From Eutreptiella sp. 'Long Island Sound 2002' (lineage: Eukaryota > Euglenozoa > Euglenophyceae > Eutreptiales > Eutreptiaceae), in contig OZ038382.1 of assembly GCA_964036045.1 (NCBI GenBank), positions 108,584,578 to 108,648,577 of the forward strand: a stretch of 64,000 nucleotides of DNA, given 5' to 3'. Shown one piece after another: positions 42,660 through 52,400 of this stretch. The position numbers and the translations under genes were made by a program. The notes beneath the pieces were generated by a model. The model was not told the DNA's origin. It made no database searches and was given only the letters and a program-made list of their open reading frames with translations. Every line of letters starts with the position of its first letter. Position 1 is the stretch's first letter.

Positions 42660-45158
42660 ATGGACACAAAGAAAGAGGACACCGACGTGAAGACAGCGCC
42701 TGAGGCACCAGCAATGCCAGCACCTGGTGAACCTGGACCTGGACCTAGCGCTGTACCTTCGGAGCCCTTACATGGGCCAGTGGACGTGGCGGAGGATTCG
42801 TTGGAAGGACTCCGGTCGGCCTTCCGGGCCCTCTCAGTCGAGGAGGTGGTCACTCATCCTGTGAAGAGGAAGAGAGAGAGCGAGAGGGATGCTGGAGAAA
42901 GCATAGCAGACGAAGGAGAAGACCAAGGGCAAGACCTGACGAATGAACCTACCTTCGAAGGCGCACCAAGCGCTTCTGGCCTCCACGCATCACCCTCTCC
43001 TATAACCACCACACTCCCAATTCCAGACCCAGCCGCTGCAACATCCACACCCATAACCAACCCACCTATGGCAGAGGGCACAGGCTTTACTGGTATGCCT
43101 ACCTACCCTGCCTATGGTTTGGAACCACCTACCACTGCGTTTCCTGAGACAACTACTGCCAGTGAGCCGGTGACCTCCAGTTCTGCGCTGCGATGGTATG
43201 CGGCTGACTATCACCATCCTCTACCCGCTACGGGAACCTATGTGGATTTTCCTGGGTATGCAACCTTGAGTGGGTTGAGGAGAGGACCTGAGTCTCTTGG
43301 AGGCAGGAGTAAAGGATCAGGGAGATCCTCTGACAGGTTCCTGACGCGGTCGGAGATCAACGAGGTGCTCAGAGGAGCCACCTCTAAAATTGTTGGCGAC
43401 CTCACTCAAGAGATTCGAGAGAAACTGTAGCCCCTGATGATACCGCCCCAAGCGTCACCTACCACGGTGGGAGTGTCACCCCATCGAGTACAGGCCAACA
43501 ACCTGGTTGCAGGGCTGACAAACAGCCTGGGGAGCCTGAGGAGCCGACCGATGCCGACCCCTGCAGCGATACCGAGAAGTCGTTTTGTACCGAGAACGGC
43601 CCAGCCGCCCTACAGCCACGTGACGAATTCTACGAGAGCCGAGCTGGACCGGCTGGGGCTGACAGCCTTGAGGGCAATGGTGGACGTGGAGCCTTATGGC
43701 TCTAGTGATCTAGGCGGAGACCCCTCTGATGATGAGCCGCCGTCTATAATTTCTGCTTCGCCCTCGGAGGACGACGACCCGGAGGACCCCGAGAACCCAA
43801 GTGGGAAGAAGAGGAAGAAGAAAAGGAAGACCCGACGCCCTGAGGGACGCAGGTCTCAGGAGGCTAAGGCTATTGCCACCTCCAAGATCGTGGTGAACCT
43901 GCCTGAGTTCACAGGCAAGGACCTCAGCAAGTTCGCTGAGAATTTTGGCCGGTTTTTCCGATTGACCGGCCAAACCCACGCTAGTGGACGGGTGAAGTGC
44001 GATCTGCTCCTGCAGTGCTGCAAGACCAAGTACCTGGAGAAGCAGGTCAGACTGATCGTGACTAAATCTGCCACCTTTGCCGATGTGTTGGTTGCCTTGG
44101 AGAGGCAGTACCCAACCTATGAAGCCGACCTCTCCATCAGGGCCGAGATCCAGAACCTGGCCGTGGTGCCCAACAACCCCAAACCTGGCAGGGTCTCTGA
44201 CCTGTTGGCTGACCTGGATCACTGGGGTCGACGATTGACGCCCGGTTCCTACAGCAGCGACGACCTGCTTTTCTGGTTGGTGGCTAAGCTCGCTCGAGAG
44301 CTGTGGGACGAGTGCCGTTCAACGGCAGAGCGCAAGGCTAGATCCCTCCGCTACGAGGATCTATGTGTACTACTCCTGGAGCTGGCGCTGGAGAAAGAAA
44401 GCGACCAGCACCTGAACAACTACCGTCCAGGAGGTGGAGGCTCTGGAGGCCATGGCAAAGGGTACCAAGGATCCAGACCTTGGCAGGGGACTACCCCTAA
44501 ACACGCCCACGCCCGTATCATGGAAAACCTCAAGGAGCTCTTCTGGTGTGGTGCCAGAGACGAGCAGGACCACCTGCAGCACGCCCCTGACTGCGAGCAG
44601 CGAGACTGCTTCGTAGTGCAAGGGAAGCAGCAGGAGAAGAACACCGGCGCCAATGCGAAGCTGCCGGATCATTACGGGTGCACCATCACGTGTGCCTTCT
44701 GTGGGAAGAGGAAGCACTACGAGGATGAGTGCTACCACAAGCAGCGCCTATCGGCGAAGCTGAAGGGTGAAGATCCTAGCAAAGGCTCAGGCAAAGGTGG
44801 AGGCAAAGGCAAAGGCAACGACTCCGGCAAGGGCAGGTCGAAAGGACGAGGACAAGGGCAAGACTAGAGTCAAGGTGGACGAGGAGGAGGCGCTAACCGC
44901 CAGCCAGACAAGGACAACAAGAACCAGGACAAGAACGGAGGCAACCCCAACCCTAATCCAGGGGGGAACTCCGAGCCCTCTGGAGGGCATTCTGGTCCGA
45001 CCACACGCTCACAAACGCAGGCCCAGCAAGCACAAGGGGCCAAGCGGGAGCACGAAGGTGGTGATGACGGCAACGCTAAGAAGAGAAGCCGTTTCATGAG
45101 GATGGCGCGCAAGCTGCAGAAAAAGGGTTTCGAGGTGACCTGTCCCGCGGAGTTCTGA
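42660..45158 (+). pseudogene. gag: Ty3-D gag with two in-frame TAG codons
   Basis: Near-identical to Ty3-C gag, with TAG at the same places (43428-43430 and 44865-44867). The stop TGA-CGG is at 45156. The zinc knuckle is intact. Confidence 0.88.
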
Positions 45159-47584
45159 CGGGGACGCTCCGCTGGCACCCAAGACGTGGTGTTTTGGGTA
45201 CGTATCCGACTAGGGGGACGTGAATACCTGGGGTTATTGGATACTGGCGCCACCATATCTATAGTGGCCAAGACAATTTCACCTTATGGGAGCCTGAAGA
45301 ACACCATGACCACCGCGACTATACGAATGGGGGATCGACATGTGGTGCACAGCTGCGAGGGCTGGGAAGTGGAGGTACCTATGGGCTGCCGGACTATCGC
45401 CCATCGGTTCTATGTGATGGACACTGAGGCCTTCGACTTTGTATTGGGGACTGACTTCTTCATGCAGCACTCCCAGATACAATCCCTGACGCTGCACGCG
45501 CCCTATCTCCTCTACGTGGACCACGGCAGTGGCAGAGAGTATGTGCCACTGGAGTAGTCGGAACATACCTCGAGTTACCTGAGGCTATCGGAGGAGGAGC
45601 CCTCGCACATGATGGCGGCCTCCAAAACTGAGGACTATCAACAATTGGGGGAGGTCCTAGACCAAGGTCTGAAGGAGTTGGGTTACTCTAGAGAAGACCT
45701 GAGGGTGGAGTTGTTCGCCAGCGACAAGCAGCATGTACTGGACCTTTACTGCAGCAAGGGGAAGAACTGCAGCTACAAATTTTGCTGCCCCTCTTTCGGG
45801 ATGGCCTACGGAAACCCCAGTTTCAGTGAACTGGGGAAGGTCCTGACGAAGGTGGCCTTGGAACGTTCCCGTATGGTCCTGTGTTCCCCCGATTGGGGAG
45901 CCCATGGGGGCAACGAGTACTGGCAAAACCTCCTGGACAGGCGGACTATCAGCTCTGTTCGGTTACCTGATGAGGCCATCTACGTGCCTCTGGGGCGTAA
46001 GACGCCTATTGGGAAACCCGGATGGGGGAGTATGCTCGGCGTGGTGGACGGAGGTCTTACCTCCATCATCTGGACCCGACTCTGGTCGGGGCTATACAGC
46101 GAGAAAGCGATGGACTCGCCTTGGGTGACTTGAAGGATGGACTACGACCTCAAGATGCTATTGAGACTATACCCGGAGGAGATGAGTACGTCGTGACTGA
46201 CACCAACGCCCCCAACTCTCCCTGTCATGTACCTGTTCCTGATGGAGTCTCTGAGTGTGGACTATCGGAGCTACCTAGCTCTATCCACTCAGATGACGAA
46301 ACTGAGCACGACGCCTTCTTCGTGCAGACCTGTGTGGAGGAAGTGGAGAACGCCGAGTACGTCGCCCCACTGAAACCCCTACTCTCGGTGAGGGTGGAAG
46401 ACCCCGTGGACGAAGAGCTGGACCCTCGATCCAGGCTAAAGGAGTATGTGGACTCCAAGAGGAAGTTGGTGGCGAAAAAGCCATGCTACGCTAAGCCTAC
46501 CCGCAGCTCATGGCCACTGAAGCAAGGACGTATCGGAGATCTATCCCAATTGAAGGAGGACCTCGAACAGAAGATCACCACCTGGCAAAGAGAGGTAGAT
46601 CTTAAGCTCATGAAGAGCGTGTGGGGCGCCCATGTGAGGACCCCAGAGGAGGACGACCTCTCGGAGGAATGTGTATGTGAACCCCCTTGAGCGTGCCTAT
46701 GTTGCCATCGTCCATCGGAGATGGTTGAACAAGACCTCCTATATGCCTACCAAGGGTTGAAGGACACTACCAAGGGCGAAGAGTCGGTGGGGGATCACCT
46801 CTCAACGTCTATTACTCGGGGGAGGAGGAACTTACACTCCGACGAGGACATGGAGGACAAGATCAAGCTATTGGACCCGCGGGTGCAGAAGCTTATAAGG
46901 ACCTATCTGGAGGTGTTCGGAGAACTACCCCCTCCAGCTTCATGTGACAAGCTGGTACAGATGGACCTTAAGCTGAAACCCGAGTTCGTGGGTCACAGGA
47001 TCCGGAAGAGACCCTATCCAGCTCCTAAAGAGCAGGCCGGCGAGATTGAGCGACAGATACAAGAATGTATCGACGCTGGCCTAGTACCCCCTACACTGCA
47101 GCACCTGGTGGCTAAACCTGGGTCTACAGCCAAATGGCTGGTAGTGGACTACGGAGAGCTGAACAAGAAAACGCTGAACCACTCAGGGTCCATTCCTAAT
47201 ATGGAGTCTACCCTTAAGAAGATAGCCTCGTGTCGCTACAAGACCAAGATGGACAAGAGGAGCGGATTCTGGCAAGTGGACCTGACGCCCAACGCTCAGG
47301 AGCTACTGGCCTTCATCACCCCTCAGGGGACGGTGTTCAAGTGGAAGGTCATGCCATTTGGCGTGGCCAACGCACCCGCTCTATTTCAAGAGCTGATGAA
47401 CAAGATCTTGTCCATCCTACGGAGGAGACCTAAGGTGCAGGAGCTTATATCCCGTGGAGCCCAGATGGAAGCTCACATCGACGATGTATGCCTCGGGACC
47501 AATACCAAGGAGGACCACCTAATCCTCTTGGGTGAGTTCTTTGCGGTCCGCCAGGAGAACCACACACGACTCAAGCTGGAGAAG
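45159..47584 (+). pseudogene. pol: Ty3-D pol, first part (PR, LFAS domain, RT), cut by LINE-2
   Basis: Shares with Ty3-C the TAG after VPLE (45555-45557) and the frameshift near 46065. Its own TGA at 46688-46690 replaces a CGA Arg codon. RT is present with VVDYGELN, MDKRSGFWQVDL and HIDD (near 47480), minus 10 codons at the start. LINE-2 begins at 47585, after LKLEK. Confidence 0.88.
47540..47584 (+). repeat. 45-bp target-site duplication of LINE-2 (left copy)
   Basis: Starts TTTGCGGTC and ends GCTGGAGAAG; repeated at 61456-61500 with two mismatches. Both copies are Ty3-D RT sequence, and pol reads on from the right copy. Confidence 0.88.
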
Positions 47585-48168
47585 GTAGGTAGGTAGGTAT
47601 CTTCGGGAGCTCGGGATGCCTCCTTTGACATTGCAGGAAGAAGGTCTTACCAAGGGGACGTCCTGTCCCTCCCACTGCCCTATGTCAGGTGCCTCTTGAG
47701 CCGCTCCCGCATGTGCTTGGGAAGGCATTGTCGCGGCCACCCGGTCCATGTGTCCCAGGTGGGAGGGTGTCCCCACATGTGTCCATGGGTAGGGCCACAT
47801 GCCCGGTCTTTTGGGCGGCAGCTCTGGGGGGCTGCCCAGCCGTGTGGAGTATCTCTCACCACGAGGGGTATTGCTCCCGCTTGTCTACGGTACGACCGCC
47901 TCACCCTTGTGGCTTGAGTTGCGGGGCCACTCTGCTTGGCAGGTGACCCCCTCCTGGACTGTGTACCGGCTCGCTTGTCACCGGTTGCTTCCATGGCTCC
48001 GGGTGACGTTTGCCATGGTCCTCGATGCAGCCTGGCCGGGCTCGGACCAGTGGCTTTGGAGTACCGCTCCTGCCACTGGCCCGGTGGGTCGGCTGGGTCG
48101 CCCCAGTGCGTCCGACCCATGGGGTATTGGTTCTTTCCTGTCCCTCGGCTGCCCTACGTGTGTGCAGC

Positions 48169-48363
48169 GTCCTGGGCCGTTGGGCTCCTGTTCACCGGTG
48201 TGCCCGCGCGGTTTGCTGTGGTGTGTCTGCGGTGTCCTGGGCCAGCTGGCTCCTGTTCACCGGTGTGCCCGCTCGGTGTGTTGTGTTGCATGTGTGGTGT
48301 CCTGGGTCCCTGGGCTCCTGTTTACCGGTGTGCGTGCTGTGTGCGGTGCGCGTGTGCCATGGG
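48169..48363. repeat. Tandem repeat, period 65 bp, three units
   Basis: GTCCTGGG starts units at 48169, 48234 and 48299; each contains GGCTCCTGTT(C/T)ACCGGTGTG. Confidence 0.8.
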
Positions 48364-48398
48364 TGGATGTGTCCCTCTTCCTCCCCCCCTAATGTTCG

Positions 48399-48480
48399 TT
48401 TTTTTTTTTTTGTTTTTTTTTTTTTTGTTTTTTTTTTTTTTGAAAAAAGAAAAAGAAAAAACAAAAAAGAGGAAAACAGA
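48399..48480. other. Oligo-T / oligo-A inverted tract
   Basis: Three runs of T broken by single G, then an A-rich tract with G interruptions. It can fold into a long T-A hairpin. On the LINE sense strand it reads T-rich then A-rich. Confidence 0.7.
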
Positions 48481-48624
48481 GGCGCGCGTAGACTGCAGGC
48501 ACAGGCATGGGCAGCTGGTGCGGCGGTGCTATAGCGTTGTGTCCTCTGGCGTGTGTCACCGGTGCTGTGGCGGCGGTCGCGCCCCAGGGGTGCGGCTCGC
48601 GTGTCCTGATGTACATGGGTATGG

Positions 48625-49000
48625 GTCAGGGTGGGTTTGGTTAGGTGTCTCTTTGCTTCTGGTGCTGGCTGGTTTGGCGGCTGTGTGGGCTGTGGCTGTG
48701 GGCTGTGTCTACGCATTTCCCTCAGCGGGCCTGGTTTGGAGTCAAGGGTTGACGGTTTCGGGATGTGGCTCGGGTTTGATTTGTGTTGGGGCTTCGGCCC
48801 GGTTAGGCTTGGGTCAGGGTGGGTTTGGTGAGGTGTTTCTTTGCTTCTGGTGCTGGCTGGTTAGGCGGCTGTGTGGGCTGTGGGTGTGGGCTGTGGTTGC
48901 GTTGTTCCCTCGGCGGGTTTGGTTAGGAGTCAAGGGTTAGCGGTTTCGGGGTGTGGCTCGGGTTTGATTTGTGCTTGTGTTCTGGCTCGGTTAGGCGGTT
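48625..49000. repeat. Tandem repeat, period 188 bp, two units
   Basis: GTCAGGGTGGGTTTGG begins units at 48625 and 48813; the rest follows with a few percent differences. Confidence 0.85.
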
Positions 49001-49096
49001 GCGCGGGGCCGGGCGTGTGGGTAGCGGCGCCCACGGAGTCGTGCGCCCGAGGCGGGTGCGGGGTGGTGCGTGCGGGCCGGCCGTTGGCCGGTGGCC

Positions 49097-49519
49097 TCAC
49101 TGGGAGTCCCACACGGAGGGGTCGACGGGCGTGCCGGGGGCGTGCGCAGCGTGCAGGTTGGGCAGCAGCGGGCCCACGTGCAGGGCGTCGGCGTGCCCGA
49201 TGGGGACCTCACTGAGGACCGAGGGGTTGGCGGTAAGTAGTATGCGATGCCCGGGAGGGGTGGTGGCGGGGAGCGGGAGGATGTCCGCGGCCCGCGACGT
49301 GGGGGCGAACACGGCGTGGGTCGGGTGCGGCCCCGGGAGTGGTGCTGGGGGGAGCGGGACCACAGGACGGCGGTCTACTGTGAGGTGCCAAGTGCCGCGA
49401 TGGTGGAGGAGCCGGACTAGGGCGATGCTGTGGCGCAGTGTGTGGGGCTGGGTGCTGGGCGGCGTGGGGACGTGCGGCGGGAGGGGGGGCGGGCGGGGCG
49501 GTGGCGTGGGAGGGGGCAC
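49097..49519 (-). CDS. LINE-2 small ORF of unknown function
   Basis: 140 codons in element sense near the 3' end. A proline-rich start is followed by a protein-like stretch (IALVRLLHHRGTWHLTVDRRP, split here as IALVRLLHH and GTWHLTVDRRP) with no low complexity. No match recognised. It could be a separate ORF or the C-terminal end of a frameshifted ORF3. Confidence 0.3.
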   Translation of the reverse strand: MPPPTPPPRPPPLPPHVPTPPSTQPHTLRHSIALVRLLHHRGTWHLTVDRRPVVPLPPAPLPGPHPTHAVFAPTSRAADILPLPATTPPGHRILLTANPSVLSEVPIGHADALHVGPLLPNLHAAHAPGTPVDPSVWDSQ

Positions 49520-49721
49520 GGCGGAGGAGTGACGTCAGTGACGTGTGTGTCGTGCTGAGGGTGGAGAGGAGCCCACGGTATCGGGCCCGGGTTCGGCGCC
49601 TTTGGGCGTAGTGGTGCTCGTTGTCGTGTGCGTTGGCTTCCTTCGGCGTCCGGTTTGTTTGGTGACTTCTGGGCGGGGCCTGGCTTGGCGCCCCGTGGTG
49701 GTGCTGTGCTGGATAACGGGG

Positions 49722-51129
49722 TTAGATGGCGGCGCCGCTGGCCGGGGGGTCAGGCGCGTCGTGTTGTGTGGCGCGCAGGGCTCCTGGGGTGTTGTGGGTG
49801 TCGCCGGTGTCGGTGCGCCGACGCTTGTGGGGTGGTGAGGGGGTGTGTGCGTGCGGGGCTGGGCTTTGGGTGATGTCCCACAGGCGGATGCCGTCTCGCC
49901 GCGCTTCCTGGAGGGTCTCCCGCAGGCGCCTGAGGACGTACGGGTGGTCCTGGGGCGCGGGGAGGTTGCGGGGGTGAACTCCCAGGGGGTGGAGCGCATC
50001 GGCCAGCATGGCTTCCCATGCGGCCTGCGGCATCCACCCCCCCGCCGGCCGGAGGCGGCAGTTCTCCACCGACCCCTTGCGGGGCCGATGGACCAGGCCC
50101 TCGAGGGAGGGCTCTCCCCGGGCCCACTTCCGCAGCTCCCAGAGCTGCGTGTGGGTCCAGCGCTGCCACCACTGTTCCTGGGCGGGCCTGCGGTCTTGGG
50201 CGGAGGAGTGGGCCTGGGTGGGCGTGATGGGGTCGTGGGGGCCGGCGGCGGTGGCGGGCCTGGGGGATTCCTCGTAGTCCTGTTCCGCCGGGGTGCGTGG
50301 GGAGTGGGGGTGCACGCGGATGTGGACCCGCGGGTGTGCGCGTACGGTCTCCGCCTCGGGGTTGGGCGGGGATTCGCGGCGGCGGCGGTAGTGGGGCATG
50401 CGTTGCATGTGGGCTGTCATCGGGGGCCGGTAGGGGGGCGGGGGCGCTGCTGGTGGACCCTGGAGCGGTTCGTGGGCCTGGGGTGCGGGCTTTTCGGAGG
50501 TGGTGGGACGAGGCGCGTCGCGCTTCGGCCGCGGCGCGCTCCGCCATGAAGGTGGTGGCGGTGGCGTCGGTGACGGTGGGGGGGCGCCGCGCTGGGCGCT
50601 GCTGCCTTCGGGCCTGGGACGGCTGGGGCCGGATGTCGTAGAGGACATCCTGGGGGGGCCGGGCCCGAGCTGCTGTCGTGGCGCCGGGTTTGGGCCTGGG
50701 CTTGGGCTTGGCTGCGGGCCGCCCTTTGGCGGCGGCCTCGGGCTTCGGCTGGGTCGTGGGCATGGGCTTCGCCGGGGCGTGGGCTTTGGCGGCGCTGGGG
50801 CTGCTCGCGGTGGGGGGGGGTTTGGAGGCCCGTTTGGGAGGTGTCCCCCGCGGCCTGGGGGGTGGAGTGCTGGATGAGGCCGTGGTGGTGGTGGTGGTGG
50901 ATGAGGTGGTCGTGGTGGTGGAGGTTGTGGAGTCGGAGGCGGAGGAGAGGGCCGCGGGAGACGGCAGAGGGTCCCGGGCCTCGGGGGCGGGCGTATGATG
51001 CTGGGTCCTGTAAGTAGCGAGAACGCGGGTGCAGGTTCGGGCATCGGGCGTGTGCGCGCGTTTTCCCTGGTGATCCGTGCGTGCTGGTGCTGGCGTGGCG
51101 GTGTTGTCTCGGCTGTGCGGGCACGTGGG
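49722..51129 (-). pseudogene. LINE-2 basic/proline-rich region ending in the 'WDI' helical domain
   Basis: Starts after the stop of the Ulp1-like domain. Frames change within the repetitive proline/arginine-rich first half. The last ~110 residues form a coherent domain (QLWELRKWARG, AAWEAMLADAL, VLRRLRETLQEA, IRLWDITQSP) before a KRRR-containing tail. It matches the LINE-1 domain at 4640-5040. It is also similar to the segment at 53700-54000 (GWASFRDAHL, YVRGLKTSLQEA), so ORF3 carries two related helical domains. Function unknown. Confidence 0.45.
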
Positions 51130-52400
51130 TTACCCGGGGGGTGGCCATATCTGCTCCAGGACGCGGGGGTGTGTCTGCTGGAGGTAGTCGAGGGTCTCGA
51201 AGAAGCATCGCTGGATGCCGGGCATGTCCTCCTCTGTGAGGTGGGGGTAGTTTTGGGTGGGGGTGTGGGGGCCCGGCCATAGCAGCGCCATGAGGCGGGC
51301 TGCCACCATGTACGGGCATAGTTGTGGGGTGGTGGGGCGTGGGGGGGTGGGTCCCCCGCGGTTTGGGGGGGCTTCCATCTGCTGGGGGCGCAGCGTGACC
51401 ACCCACACCCATCGGTCCGCGGGGATCCCCCAGGTCCGTTGGGTCCACTTGGCGAGGCAATACATCGCCCTACCAAGGCCCTGGTAGCCGCTGCGGATGG
51501 AGAGCAGCGCGTCCAGGGATTCGGGTTCCCACGTGCCCCAGATGTGGGGGTCGTCCGGGTCGTCCCCCCTGGCGTACGTGTCGGGGCCTGGGTTGTGTGT
51601 GGGGGGGGTGTAGTTGGCGGGGAGGAGGGAGTCGGTGCCGTGTACCACCCAGTGGTCTGTGGGTGCGTCGTAGGTGGTGGTGGAGAGGGTGTAGTGCAGA
51701 TTGTACATGAGGGTCATGTACGTGGAGGGGGCTGGCTGCTGCTCGTCGGGGGTGGGGATGTCCCCCGGGACGTGGTGCCGGAAGTTGCTTAGGGAGGCCA
51801 TCCGGGCCACCCATGTTTCCCGCTCCCACTCTTTGGTGCTGTTGGGGGTGGCGTCGGGTGGGGGGTGGGCCATGTTGGGCTCGCGGTAGCGGGTGCGGCC
51901 CTGGGTGCTGTCCCGCTCTGGCACGGGCTGTCCGACCAGGTGTCGCCCCCAGTCGATGGGGGGTACCCAGATCCGGCTCCCCGTGGGGGGCGGGCTCTCG
52001 CCGTCTGGGGTGGCGCGTGGGGGGCGCTCGTGTCGGGCGACGTGGAGGAAGGCGTCGAAGAGGAAGTCTCTGACGCCTTCCCCCAGGGTGGCCGCCTGGA
52101 CCAGGGTGGCCGCCCGGATGGGGGTGCTGGTGCCGGAGGTGCGGAGGTACAGCACGACGTCCTGTTCCCCGACCCCCCGGAGGTGCTGCCGTACCGCTGC
52201 GGGGTTGTGCAGGGCGTAGGGTTCGGCCGGTGCGGCGACTGGTGGTGCGGGGTGTGATGGGGGGGGTGGTGTGGGTTGGGGGGGGTGGTCATCGTTGTCG
52301 CGCGTGGGGTCCGGTGATGGGGTCTCTTGTGGCGGTCGCGGGAGGGGGGATTCGCGGTGGCATGTGTCGGCAGGGGCATCGACATTGATTGGCTGGTGCT
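51130..52400 (-). CDS. LINE-2 Ulp1-like (C48-type) cysteine-protease-like domain
   Basis: About 380 open codons ending in TAA/TAG-type stop after WPPPG at 51130. Landmarks in order: LGEGVRDFLFDAFL, IWVPPIDWG, strand TYMTLMYN, DHWVVHGTDSLLPAN, AMYCLAKWTQRTW, LRPQQMEAP, PQLCPYMVAARL, C-terminal helix. The succession His-Trp, Asp-Ser-Leu, Gln-Gln, Cys fits a Ulp1/SENP-type peptidase core, with DSLLPAN and CP shared with LINE-1. Peptidases of this clan process ubiquitin-like tags; here one could mature the LINE proteins or act on host SUMO, both inference. Its frame joins ORF3 through a G-run near 52434-52452 where a one-base shift is needed. Confidence 0.5.

Larger units (their letters stand above)
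41499..47138 (+). repeat. Tandem duplication, unit 2
   Basis: Second copy of 35859-41498. The copies differ at scattered single bases. Unit 2 continues past the unit-1 breakpoint into the rest of pol, so it is the arm retaining the original 3' side. At ~47086 and ~47110 it lacks 23 and 7 bases present in unit 1 or Ty3-B, 30 in total, which keeps the frame. The end coordinate is nominal because of these deletions. Confidence 0.85.
47585..49096 (-). other. LINE-2 3' UTR with ACCT tail
   Basis: In element sense it ends ...CCCGAAGATACCTACCTACCTAC. The block TGGTAAGACC just before the tail is shared with LINE-1. It contains the two tandem-repeat blocks and the T/A hairpin listed separately. No supported ORF. 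Confidence 0.75.

Noticed and set aside
47585-47640. Spliceosomal intron or introner element starting GTAGGTAGGT and ending CAG-GAAG
   Set aside because: Sequence after the CAG does not continue the Ty3 reading. The true pol continuation is at 61501 after a 45-bp duplication, and the repeat fits a LINE tail on the minus strand. The same reasoning applies to 63411.
48403-48480. Poly(A) tail marking a LINE 3' end
   Set aside because: It lies 0.8 kb inside LINE-2; the real end with ACCT tail and target duplication is at 47585.
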